A stretch of 64,000 nucleotides of DNA from NCBI RefSeq assembly GCF_025947345.1, contig NZ_CP110011.1, positions 4,975,001 to 5,039,000 on the forward strand. The letters run 5' to 3'. This document shows positions 9,763 through 19,022 of the stretch, piece by piece. How positions within the stretch are numbered: position 1 is the stretch's first letter; each line of letters opens with the position of its first letter. The translations under genes and the position numbers were made by a program. The notes under the pieces are model-generated. The model was given only the letters and a program-made list of their open reading frames with translations, was not told the origin of the DNA and did not search any database. The DNA comes from Flavobacterium sp. N502536 (GTDB lineage Bacteria; Bacteroidota; Bacteroidia; Flavobacteriales; Flavobacteriaceae).

Positions 9763-11700
9763 CTAAAATAAAAATCCCCAATATTGGAAGTAAATACCAA
9801 TGAGCAATAGTGAAAACAAGATGGTAGCGACAACACCTGTATTGGAAATATGCTTGATTTTAAGCAGAAAGTACAGTATGCAAATGAGCGTAAATGCTAT
9901 AAAAATCCATTGCAATATGAAAAGGTAGTTAAACTGATCCGGTACTCCAAAAGCAAGGATGTAGAAGTTCAATTCGGCTGTACTGTTTACCGCCAAAACG
10001 AATCCGATAATGGTAAATATCCCTAGCAAAGAAGTTATTATGATCAGTGCCAGCAAAATTTTATCCGGTGTTTTTTCTTCTCTTTTTCTGATGAGGACGT
10101 AAGCAAATATGAAAATCGAAAGTAAAGCGATAATCAAAGCTGTGAAAAAAGGAGCAAAAAAGAGCAGATTGAATTCGTTTATACTGTTGGCAAAGTTCGA
10201 TATTCCGCCACTAATTTTTATGCCTGTAACAAAATGAACCTTATTGTCTGAATCCAGTTCTTTGGTGTCGGGTCTTTGAAATGGATTTTTTATAAATCTT
10301 TCGGCTATCTGAACGCCTACTATTGAAAAACCCGGAGTGTGACCAGAAATAGGAGCGTTTACCAAAAATGCATTCTTAAATCGTTCAAAGGTAATTTTAC
10401 CATTTAATGCCGGAGTGATGGGGTCAAAAGCACCAGCGAATACCAACACAGGAATAGTTAGCTTAGACAGGTTTGATAAATCATTTAGTCCTGATTGTTT
10501 GTTTGCTCCTAAATTCCATTTGTCACATACTACAAAATCTGATTTGTAAAAAGAGAGTCCTCCTTTTAATGCTTTGTAATTGCGGGCGTCTTTGTTAAAT
10601 TCTGAAATCGAATTGTTCGGGACCGCTTCGTTACAGCTTACACAATAATACTGTCCGTAATCTAAGCCCAGAGCTCCTGAAAAAGCAGCTACCAGCGAAC
10701 TTAAGGTGTTTTTGTTTCCTTTATTAAATTCGGATATTAATAGTGGGATTACTTCGATTAGTCTTTTTTGATATAGCGACTGCTGGATCGCAATCTTAAA
10801 ATCTTCCGCATTATAAGTAAACGTGCCACTCGAAATGATTCGATTATCGACTTTAACGGTAATTGGCTTTTTTTCTAATTTTTCAATGGTTTCGTAATAA
10901 GCTTCTTCCAGATTTGGGTATTGTTTGTTGCAATTAGGGTCGTTTTCGCAGGCAGTAAAAACTTTTTTAAGACTGCCCATATAGTTTGCAGTATTGTTAT
11001 TGTAATACTCGGAAATGTCTGAAATCGAAGAATCCAGCGTTAGTGATTTGATGTCCTGCGGAAAATCATTAGCATACACCTGAGCGGTATAGGTGCCATA
11101 AGAAACTCCATAAACATTCCATTTATCATAGTGCAAGGCGCTCTTTAAAGCGTTCAGATCTTTTACAATTGACTTACTGTTGTAGGCGCTTATGTCAATA
11201 TTTCTGTTTAACAAATCTTGCTTGCACTCTAATGAGGCGATTGTTTTTTGCTGCTCGTCCTGAGTACTGTTTTGATTTTTTGCCAGTATCTCTAAGAATT
11301 TTTTCCCCAGATCTGGGCAAAATTTTGGCAAAGAACGGCCGGTTCCTCTTACGTCAAATAAAACAATATCGCTGTTTTTTCGCAACGGATGGTCCAGCCA
11401 GGCCCATATTCCTTCAATACCTCCCGATCCCGGTCCGCCATCTATGTATACAACTGGATTTGAGTCTTTGCTTTTAGTGCTGCTCTTTAAAACCGCCACA
11501 GCAATTTTAACGGTTTTACCTGTTGGTTTGTCCCAGTTTTCAGGGACCGTCAAGTACCCCCATTCTATGTTTTCCTGAGAGAGTTGTTTATCTTCCGGAA
11601 AAAAAGTTTTTACTTTCTCTAATTTAAAAGCTTTTGTTTGTGCGAATGCAAAAGCGGGTACGATCAATACTAAAAAAAACAGGCTTAATACTTTTTTCAT
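9763..11700 (-). CDS. S33 alpha/beta hydrolase with C-terminal membrane segments
   Basis: A 645-residue exported hydrolase of the tripeptidyl-aminopeptidase/proline-iminopeptidase (S33) type. After a signal peptide (residues 1-20) come DGGPGSGG (about 87), the nucleophile elbow GVSYGT (Ser about 199), the acid in GAFDPITP (about 423) and the His in SGHTPG (about 452). Unusually, four hydrophobic segments follow after residue ~515, so the enzyme is probably membrane-anchored with its catalytic part in the periplasm. It starts 24 bases after the PPTase stop, which suggests a shared operon. It could trim a prodrug leader, degrade the peptide, or be a plain peptidase; the sequence does not decide. 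Confidence 0.8.
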   Translation of the reverse strand: MKKVLSLFFLVLIVPAFAFAQTKAFKLEKVKTFFPEDKQLSQENIEWGYLTVPENWDKPTGKTVKIAVAVLKSSTKSKDSNPVVYIDGGPGSGGIEGIWAWLDHPLRKNSDIVLFDVRGTGRSLPKFCPDLGKKFLEILAKNQNSTQDEQQKTIASLECKQDLLNRNIDISAYNSKSIVKDLNALKSALHYDKWNVYGVSYGTYTAQVYANDFPQDIKSLTLDSSISDISEYYNNNTANYMGSLKKVFTACENDPNCNKQYPNLEEAYYETIEKLEKKPITVKVDNRIISSGTFTYNAEDFKIAIQQSLYQKRLIEVIPLLISEFNKGNKNTLSSLVAAFSGALGLDYGQYYCVSCNEAVPNNSISEFNKDARNYKALKGGLSFYKSDFVVCDKWNLGANKQSGLNDLSNLSKLTIPVLVFAGAFDPITPALNGKITFERFKNAFLVNAPISGHTPGFSIVGVQIAERFIKNPFQRPDTKELDSDNKVHFVTGIKISGGISNFANSINEFNLLFFAPFFTALIIALLSIFIFAYVLIRKREEKTPDKILLALIIITSLLGIFTIIGFVLAVNSTAELNFYILAFGVPDQFNYLFILQWIFIAFTLICILYFLLKIKHISNTGVVATILFSLLLIGIYFQYWGFLF

Positions 11701-11724
11701 TTTGGTTTAATTAATGGGTTCGGT

Positions 11725-12363
11725 TTAAATTATAACTCTTTTCAGGTAGATTTCGCCGGCATCTGTTTTGAGCGAAATGTGGCATTTGTACTTTTCATCT
11801 ATTTTTACTTCGCTTAGATAGTATTTCTCTCCGTTGATTTCGGTGGTATTGTCTAAGACTTCAAATGATTTCAACGGTACTATTAGTCCATGTCCCTGAG
11901 CTTTTAAAACAGCTTCTTTTTGAGTCCAATACTCAAAAAAAGCTTCTTTTTTATTCTGAGACCGGGCAATTTTTGTCCATTCTATTTCTGTCATTTGCGG
12001 TTTAAAATCGGCGGTTTCAATATCGGTTATGATTTCAACATCAATACCAACTTCATGCTGATCGCTTAAGGCACAAACGACAATTTCGCCGGAATGTGAA
12101 ATATTAAAAAGCACTTGATTGTCTTCAAAATAGGGTTTGTTGTAAAAGGTTTGCAACAGCTGTTTTGCCCCTGGTTGCTTCTTGTAGGTTTCTTCAATTC
12201 CTTTAAACAGCAGTATTCGCCCTAAAAGCGACAATTGTGCATCTTGCCATCTTCGGTATCGTTTAATCTTTTCCTGATAATCGAGTGGAAATTGGGGTAA
12301 ATCATTCTGCAGTAAGCTTTGATGATTTTCCTCAGACAGGTAGGAGTAATAAATGTGAATCAA
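11725..12363 (-). CDS. Sfp-type 4'-phosphopantetheinyl transferase
   Basis: A 212-residue PPTase that moves the phosphopantetheine arm of CoA onto the active serine of carrier domains. The two signature motifs are present: VGIDVEI (about residue 107-113, Mg-binding Asp and Glu) and FFEYWTQKEAVLKAQG (about 137-152, the WxxKEAxxK motif). Length is typical of short Sfp/EntD-like enzymes. It lies 31 bases after the Gly-module NRPS and 24 before the S33 hydrolase. It very likely activates all the carrier domains of this cluster. Confidence 0.92.
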   Translation of the reverse strand: MIHIYYSYLSEENHQSLLQNDLPQFPLDYQEKIKRYRRWQDAQLSLLGRILLFKGIEETYKKQPGAKQLLQTFYNKPYFEDNQVLFNISHSGEIVVCALSDQHEVGIDVEIITDIETADFKPQMTEIEWTKIARSQNKKEAFFEYWTQKEAVLKAQGHGLIVPLKSFEVLDNTTEINGEKYYLSEVKIDEKYKCHISLKTDAGEIYLKRVII

Positions 12364-12394
12364 AAGTATTGGGGGATTTTAGTGGTTAAAACGC

Positions 12395-15300
12395 CTAAAA
12401 GTTAAAGTCAAAATCTGTTTCCTGGAGTTTGTTTGTACTCGCTAAAGGATATTCTATTTCTGATACTTTGAGTAAAGGGTTTTCTATTATTTGAGCTACT
12501 AAATTTTTAAAAGTAATCAGCAGAAACCGGATCGTAATTTCTTCATATTTGCTGCTGCCGTACGAAACGCTGATTTTCAGACTGTCTTCACTTTCGAAGA
12601 AATTAAAAAGCAAGGGGAATCGGCTGTAATTGGTATCGGCGGGTATGTATTTTAGTTCGGCATTGTCCATTTTTATGGTTTCCTGAAATGAAAAATCCGG
12701 ATTCTGATACGTTACCAGAACATCAAACAAGGTTTCTTTTTTGAGTTGCGGCAGAAGATCCTGATGTGTATTTATCAAAAGCATGTTGTCCTGCACTTGT
12801 TTTAAAAGCGCTAAAAAGCTCATACTTTCATTTAGCTGCGTACGAAGCGGCAGTGTTTTTACAAACATCCCAATCATGGTAGCGATATCGGCGATGTTTC
12901 TTCCCGAGTTTACGGTTCCGATTGCAATATCACTGTGATCATTAATTTTATAAATAAGCACATTCAAAAGCGAAATTATAATGTTATGCGGGGTGCTTTT
13001 TTGCTGCTGTGCCAATTGTTTCAGCGCTTTTGTCTCTTCTTTGGTAAACGCATCATAAAAATGTGCTCCGTTTTGCTGTTTATCATTGTGATTCCAATCG
13101 CTGTTAATCGTTTCTTTGATCGCATAACCCGCTAAATATTGCTGCCAAAATTCTAAAGAGGCTTTATCGTCTGCAGCGGTAGATAACCAGGCGGTATAAT
13201 CTTTGAACTGAATGCCTGTGTCTTTAATTATCGCATCGGGATGGTTGTACTTTTTAATAAATTCTTTGGTAAGATATTCTAATGAAACGCCATCCATAAT
13301 GATATGATGGGTACAAAATACTAACGAGGATGTGGTGTCGCTGGTGCGTACCAGCATCATTTTTAAAAGTAAATCCTGTTCTAAATCAAAAGGGGTTTCT
13401 ATGTATTGCTGAATAATTTCTGAAGCCTGTTCTTTTTTAGTTTCGATCTGAGTGATACTAAAGATGATATTTTCTTTTGGTTTAATTTTTTGAAAAACAG
13501 CTCCTTTGCTCTCTACAAAATTGGTGCGCAAGATCTCATTTTCAAGAATTAACTGAGATAAGGCATGGTTTATCTTATCCGGAAATACGGTTCCGTTAAT
13601 TTCAAAAACCGCTACCATATTGTAAGCGATTGATTTTTGAAGATCCTGACAGGCTACCCACAATTCCTGCTGTGAAGGCGTTATTTCAAAATCGGTTTTT
13701 AGAGATGTAAAAGGAATACCCGGTTTATTATTTGGTGTTAAAGTCGCTAAATGGCTGGCCATTACTCCAATTGTAGGATAATCGAAAATCGTTTTCAGGG
13801 TCACGTCGAACAATAAATTTTTGACTATTAATCCTGCCAGTTTCACTGCGTTTAACGAATGTCCTCCCAAAGCAAAAAAGTTCTCATTTGTACTTATTTC
13901 CTTTTTGCTGTTTAAAACTTCTTTCCAGTATTCTGAAAGTTTCTTTTCTAAAGGCGTATCCGCTGCTTTAAAATCGTCTCCTGTGTCAGTATGCTCAATG
14001 GCTCTTTGTGCCAGGTCCTTTCTGTCTATTTTTTGATTGGGCGTTAGTGGAAATTCATCCAAAAGAATAATTGTGTTGGGAATCATGTAGTACGGAAGAT
14101 TCATTTTTAAGGTAGTCACAATTGCTTTTGTGTCAATTGTTTCTTCTGTTTTTAGGACATACGCGACTAAAAAGGCTTCCTGCTGATTTCCTTTTTTTGC
14201 GATCACAACGGATTCTTTTATTCCTGAAATCTGATTCAAATGTGATTCTATGTCTCCCAATTCAATTCGGTACCCTCTAATCTTAACCTGATTGTCATTT
14301 CGGCCTAAAAATTCAATTTCTCCTTTATCATTCCAATGTCCGACATCGCCGGTTTCGTAGAGTAAACTGTCCGCTCGAAATGGATTTTTACTAAATTTTT
14401 CGCGAGTAAGTGCCTCATTTTTATAATAACCTTTTGCCAATCCGTCTCCGGCGATATAAATTGCTCCCGAAGTTCCTATGGGTTTAGGACTCAAAAAGGA
14501 ATCCAATATATAAATTTGGGTATTGTGGATGGGTTTTCCAATGTTTGAAGCCTCTTTTGAGTGTTCGAGTTTTTTTATACTGGACCAAATGGTTGTTTCT
14601 GTCGGGCCATACATGTTCCAGACTTCAAAATTGCTGTCGATTAATTTTTCGGCCAATGCTTCACTTAATAAGTCGCCGCCACAAAGTATTTTTAATCTTT
14701 TGTCTCCCTGCCAGTCTGCGTTGAACAGCATTTGATAAAAACTTGGTGTAGCCTGAATTATAGTTGGCCGGATCTCTTCTATTTTCTTGATGATAACAGT
14801 TGGATCTGCTAAAGTTTCCTGGCTCGCAATGTACAATGCGGCTCCTGACAACAGGGGTACAAAAAATTCTAAAATTGAAATATCAAAGGAGTAAGTTGTA
14901 ACCGAAAACCATACATCACCCGATCTAACTCCCGGCTCCTGCTGCATGCTGGTCAGGAAATTAAGCAAGGACTTATGCCCTATTTCAACTCCTTTTGGGT
15001 TGCCTGTTGAACCCGATGTATAAATGATATAAGCGGTGTCCTGAGGGGAAACACTTAGAGAGAGATTTTCTTCGGTTGCTGCTGTTGTTTCTAAGATGGT
15101 CTCTAAGGATATTATCTGTACCTCATCGCTGGAATTTAAACAGAAGCCATTTTCATTTATAAGTACGTTAACCTCGCTATTAGCAACAATATAGTTGAGT
15201 CTGTCTTCAGGGAATGTCGGATCCAGAGGAATGTACGATCTTCCCGCTTTCAATATGCCCAGTAAAACAATGACAATGTTTGCAGAACGTCCTAATAAAA

Positions 15301-16846
15301 CGGCAATTGGGGATTTATCCTCCTGCCCGTAAGTGTTTATTAGATATTTGGCTACCCGATCGGATACCTCATCAAGTTCTGTATAGGTATAGCTTTTATG
15401 ATCGTCTTTTAAAGCTTCTTTTGTACTGAATTTTACAACTTGTTCCCGAAATAAATCAAGTATAGTGCTGTCTTTTTGATAGTCTGCTTTTGTGGTATTG
15501 AATGTTTCGAGAACCTGACGTTTTTCATCATCTCCCAGATAATTTAGTTCTTTTACGATTTGATTAGGAGCTTCTAAAATGGCATGAATTAAATTTTCAA
15601 AATGATGGACTACCTGCGTAATCTGTGCCTCAGTGAAATAGTTTAAGTTGTAATCGAAGTCAATTTTCACCTCTTCATCTTCATCAAATTCTCTGATGTA
15701 AATGGCCAAAGCCACTCGCTCCGATTGGTGCGTTAACGGAATTACCTGTGTATGGGTATGAAGAAAATCATTTGAATAATTTTGTTTTTCATAAGAGAGG
15801 GTAATATTAAACAATCGCTCTTTCTCACTAAAAATATGAAGTCCCTGAATTAATTTCCCCAATGGAAATCTCTGATGGCGGTAATCGTGTCTTAATGTGT
15901 TTTTGATCGCTGTAATCAGATCTTCGAAAGTGGCATTAAAATCTATGGCAATTCTTAAAGGAGAAACTCCCATGAAAAGACCAACCGTTTTCTTGTAACT
16001 GAATTTACTTCTGTTTAAAACCGGCAACCCAATGGCAAAATCATTATTCTGGTGTTTTCTTCCAAAATAGGCATATAAAATGGCCAGAATCACATTAAAA
16101 GTAGAGCATTTGTAGTTTGCTGCCAGCTGGTTGAGCTGATTGTACACCTCTCTTTTTACAATTAATTCTTTACGATCGCTTTTATTGATTTGAATGTTGT
16201 CTTCTATTTTATCAAATAGATTTTGAGGCAGGGATTGAAATTTTTTAGTCCAGTATATTTTACCCTGCTCGTACGCTTCCGATTCCTGATAAGCCGCATC
16301 ATCGGCTGCGAAGTCCTTGTAACTAAAGGGATAGGTGCTCTTAATTTCCCCCTGTTCCAAAATCTCATTGTAGTTGTCTACCAGTCTCTGAAACATTAAG
16401 GAGGTTCCCCAACCATCCGTTATGATGTGATGGTACACTGAAAACAGGTAATGAAAGTTCTCCTGAACTTTAACCAGCGTAAAAACATGTAAAAGATGCC
16501 CTCCAAACAAGTCGAAAGGCTTTGCAAACTCCTGCTGCATGTATAAATTGGCTGTCTCGTAAGGCTCCTTCGATTGAGAAAAATCGACAAAACCCAAGGT
16601 CGAATTGTGCTCCTCGACTATTTTTATCTCAACGTTCTCACGTTCATTGGTCAGAATGCTTCTGTAGGAGTCGTGCTGATTGATCAGGGCAAGGTATGCC
16701 TGTTGAAATGCATCCCGGTTTATTTGACCTTTAATTTTTATTTTGGCCCCAATGTTATAGATAGGCTCATTGGGATATAGTAACTGCTCGAAATAAACAT
16801 CTTGTTGAGGAAGGGTAAGTTTCATTTTAAAATATTTTTTATGCAA
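12395..16846 (-). CDS. NRPS, C-A(Gly)-T-C
   Basis: A 1483-residue NRPS. C1 (~8-440) has YHHIITDGWG. The A domain (~460-960) has IYTSGSTGNPKG, YGPTETT, YETGD and NQKIDRK. The T domain has FFALGGHSLNA (Ser about 995). A second, C-terminal C domain (~1065-1480) has THHIIMDGVS. The pocket residues read D-I-L-Q-L-G-M-I-W-K, one change from the well-known Gly code DILQLGLIWK, so glycine is the likely substrate. A protein ending in a C domain must hand its product to a carrier on another protein or catalyse a terminal condensation. It lies downstream of the TE-bearing protein, so its place in the line is not colinear. Confidence 0.9.
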   Translation of the reverse strand: MHKKYFKMKLTLPQQDVYFEQLLYPNEPIYNIGAKIKIKGQINRDAFQQAYLALINQHDSYRSILTNERENVEIKIVEEHNSTLGFVDFSQSKEPYETANLYMQQEFAKPFDLFGGHLLHVFTLVKVQENFHYLFSVYHHIITDGWGTSLMFQRLVDNYNEILEQGEIKSTYPFSYKDFAADDAAYQESEAYEQGKIYWTKKFQSLPQNLFDKIEDNIQINKSDRKELIVKREVYNQLNQLAANYKCSTFNVILAILYAYFGRKHQNNDFAIGLPVLNRSKFSYKKTVGLFMGVSPLRIAIDFNATFEDLITAIKNTLRHDYRHQRFPLGKLIQGLHIFSEKERLFNITLSYEKQNYSNDFLHTHTQVIPLTHQSERVALAIYIREFDEDEEVKIDFDYNLNYFTEAQITQVVHHFENLIHAILEAPNQIVKELNYLGDDEKRQVLETFNTTKADYQKDSTILDLFREQVVKFSTKEALKDDHKSYTYTELDEVSDRVAKYLINTYGQEDKSPIAVLLGRSANIVIVLLGILKAGRSYIPLDPTFPEDRLNYIVANSEVNVLINENGFCLNSSDEVQIISLETILETTAATEENLSLSVSPQDTAYIIYTSGSTGNPKGVEIGHKSLLNFLTSMQQEPGVRSGDVWFSVTTYSFDISILEFFVPLLSGAALYIASQETLADPTVIIKKIEEIRPTIIQATPSFYQMLFNADWQGDKRLKILCGGDLLSEALAEKLIDSNFEVWNMYGPTETTIWSSIKKLEHSKEASNIGKPIHNTQIYILDSFLSPKPIGTSGAIYIAGDGLAKGYYKNEALTREKFSKNPFRADSLLYETGDVGHWNDKGEIEFLGRNDNQVKIRGYRIELGDIESHLNQISGIKESVVIAKKGNQQEAFLVAYVLKTEETIDTKAIVTTLKMNLPYYMIPNTIILLDEFPLTPNQKIDRKDLAQRAIEHTDTGDDFKAADTPLEKKLSEYWKEVLNSKKEISTNENFFALGGHSLNAVKLAGLIVKNLLFDVTLKTIFDYPTIGVMASHLATLTPNNKPGIPFTSLKTDFEITPSQQELWVACQDLQKSIAYNMVAVFEINGTVFPDKINHALSQLILENEILRTNFVESKGAVFQKIKPKENIIFSITQIETKKEQASEIIQQYIETPFDLEQDLLLKMMLVRTSDTTSSLVFCTHHIIMDGVSLEYLTKEFIKKYNHPDAIIKDTGIQFKDYTAWLSTAADDKASLEFWQQYLAGYAIKETINSDWNHNDKQQNGAHFYDAFTKEETKALKQLAQQQKSTPHNIIISLLNVLIYKINDHSDIAIGTVNSGRNIADIATMIGMFVKTLPLRTQLNESMSFLALLKQVQDNMLLINTHQDLLPQLKKETLFDVLVTYQNPDFSFQETIKMDNAELKYIPADTNYSRFPLLFNFFESEDSLKISVSYGSSKYEEITIRFLLITFKNLVAQIIENPLLKVSEIEYPLASTNKLQETDFDFNF

Positions 16847-17003
16847 TTAGAATTAAGTGATATCATGTCTCGCCTCAGAAATGAAACGAAATGAGTTTTC
16901 CAATTTGGAACCTAAAAAGAATGATTTTGTGGGGGTGGGTTTGATAGACGAAGCGTCTAATTGTATTAGACATATTTCGCTCCTATGGATGCTACACACA
17001 TGT

Positions 17004-17220
17004 CGCTCCTACGGAGCATAACCAAATTGGTCTTCGTGGTACAAATAAAAAAAATCCGTATCCATCCGCGTTTTCGCGTTAGCGAATCCGCATAATCCGC
17101 GTGCCTATACACATTTTGCTCCTACGGAGCTTGACCTAAATTGTTCTCGCGGTACAAATAAAAAAAAATCCGTATCCATCCGCGTTTTCGCGTTAGCGAA
17201 TCCGTGTAATCCGCGTGCCA
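17004..17220. repeat. Two ~103-bp direct repeats
   Basis: Copies at 17004-17106 and 17118-17220 share GCTCCTACGGAGC (a small hairpin), a GGTACAAATAAAAAAAA stretch and ATCCGTATCCATCCGCGTTT with the following TCGCGTTAGCGAATCCG palindrome, with few differences. A third GCTCCTATGGATGC fragment lies at 16979. They fill most of the 404-base gap between the exporter and the Gly-module NRPS. I see no gene in this gap. They look like dispersed flavobacterial intergenic repeats. Confidence 0.75.
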
Positions 17221-17250
17221 TATTCATGACATTATTGTGTTGAACATGAT

Positions 17251-18885
17251 CTAAGCCCAGAATAATTCTTTGCTGTATTCTTTTGATTTGTCGACTGTTA
17301 CCTCGGCATCAATTTTACCGTAGTTGAATTTTAAAATTCGGTCTGCCAGATGAAAATAGGCGTCATCGTGTGTTACTGCGATAATTGTTTTTCCTTCTGC
17401 TTTTAATTTTGGGATGAGTTCTTCATAAAAAAACTTTCTGAAATACGGGTCCTGATCGGCAGCCCATTCGTCTAAAACCAAAATTGGCTTTTTCTCCATC
17501 AAAGCAAAGATTAATGACATTCTTTTACTTTGTCCTTTCGAAAATTTCCTTCTGGCAGAGCTTTCTTTATCGTCTAAAATAACCTGATCCAGCTTCATCA
17601 TTTCCAGTAACTGTTTGTATTCGAGATTGTTTTCAACGGTGTATTCTTCATAGTTGTGAGAGAATATATGATCATCGGTAAATACAGCCGCTATTAAATT
17701 TTGATTTTCCTGACTGGATTCGATTTCTTTTCCGTTTAAAAGCATTTCTCCTTTAGAAGGTGTGTACAGTCCGGTAAATGTGTTAATGAAGGTACTTTTC
17801 CCGGAACCATTTCCACCCACAATAAAAATGGTTTCTCCTTCTTTTATGGTCAGATCTATCGGACCTAATGCAAACACACTATCGTTGGAGTCACTATTGT
17901 ATGAAAAATGTATGTCTCTGAATTCAATACTTTCAAACGAAGTATGCTGTATTTCCGGTTGTGGTTTTGCATCTTCATGCACTTCAAAGTCTTTTAAGAA
18001 ATCTTTGATTCTTTTGTTGGCTACAATAAAACGGGTATAAGTTTGCTGTAGATTTATGAGATTGTTTATAGGGCCTGAGATAAACAAAACAATGACCACA
18101 TAGGCAATAACATCGGACTGGCTTAACAATCCCCAGCCTGGCAATACGAACAAAATAGTTGCAATAATGGCATACAAACCATACTGGCTAATCAGATTGA
18201 TCGACAAAAAGATGTAACTGATTTTAAAGTCCAGTTCTCCGGCCTGATCCCGATTGGGTTTTAAAAATTTGTTCATTAAATTCTCCGTTCTGAAAAAGCT
18301 CAATTTTAGTTTTTTGAACCCTTTCATTACGTCATCCACATACATATAATAATCATCGTTGTATTCTCTGAGGCTGGTTACTTTTTTAGACATAGAGTTT
18401 ATAACCACCAGATAAGAGGCTGCCACTGCAATGATTAATGCCACAACAATAAGAGCTGAACTTATAGAAATGGTAAACATGTAGATCAAACAAAGCACTA
18501 ACATTAAAACAGAATTCACGGTATGCGTTACCGTATAAGGCAAAAGCCCGAATACTCTCAGGTCTTCAACGACAGTGAAAAAACGCTGTGAACCCAGATT
18601 TTCCAATTTTATAAGTGAGGTCTGAAGAATTTTTGAAAATATTATTTTTTCATTATCGTACAACATTTTAAAAGAAAACTCATTGAGTCCCTTTTGAAAA
18701 ATGATGTTCAACAAGTAGGTGTAGACAACAATTGCAAAAAAAACCATTCCGGTATAATCCGTCATAAACGACTTATTACCAGACAGGGCGTTGTTTATAA
18801 TGTACACTATTCCGAAACTAAGAATTGTATTTGGCAAAGCATAGGCCGCCAGAAGAATTGTATTTTTTAGTGATATTTTAAACAT
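17251..18885 (-). CDS. SyrD/PvdE-type cyclic-peptide ABC exporter
   Basis: A 544-residue half-transporter of the cyclic-peptide export family (SyrD, PvdE). The N-terminal ~300 residues hold about six membrane segments. The ATPase part has Walker A GGNGSGKST (about 360), signature FSKGQSKR (about 448) and Walker B PILVLDEWAADQDP (about 467-480). The DEWAADQDPxFR wording is typical of this family. It probably moves the finished or precursor peptide across the inner membrane into the periplasm. Its neighbours are an outer-membrane barrel upstream and the Gly-module NRPS downstream. Confidence 0.9.
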   Translation of the reverse strand: MFKISLKNTILLAAYALPNTILSFGIVYIINNALSGNKSFMTDYTGMVFFAIVVYTYLLNIIFQKGLNEFSFKMLYDNEKIIFSKILQTSLIKLENLGSQRFFTVVEDLRVFGLLPYTVTHTVNSVLMLVLCLIYMFTISISSALIVVALIIAVAASYLVVINSMSKKVTSLREYNDDYYMYVDDVMKGFKKLKLSFFRTENLMNKFLKPNRDQAGELDFKISYIFLSINLISQYGLYAIIATILFVLPGWGLLSQSDVIAYVVIVLFISGPINNLINLQQTYTRFIVANKRIKDFLKDFEVHEDAKPQPEIQHTSFESIEFRDIHFSYNSDSNDSVFALGPIDLTIKEGETIFIVGGNGSGKSTFINTFTGLYTPSKGEMLLNGKEIESSQENQNLIAAVFTDDHIFSHNYEEYTVENNLEYKQLLEMMKLDQVILDDKESSARRKFSKGQSKRMSLIFALMEKKPILVLDEWAADQDPYFRKFFYEELIPKLKAEGKTIIAVTHDDAYFHLADRILKFNYGKIDAEVTVDKSKEYSKELFWA

Positions 18886-19022
18886 CTTAAAAGTTTTTTT
18901 GTTGTGGTTTATAAAGTCATAAGGAGATGATACCCTTTTTAGGTATGGATTCTGAAATTATTTTGAAAATGAAATTCTAAAGAAATAGTAGCAGGCCGTC
19001 TTGCTGCAGAGGAAATACTCTA

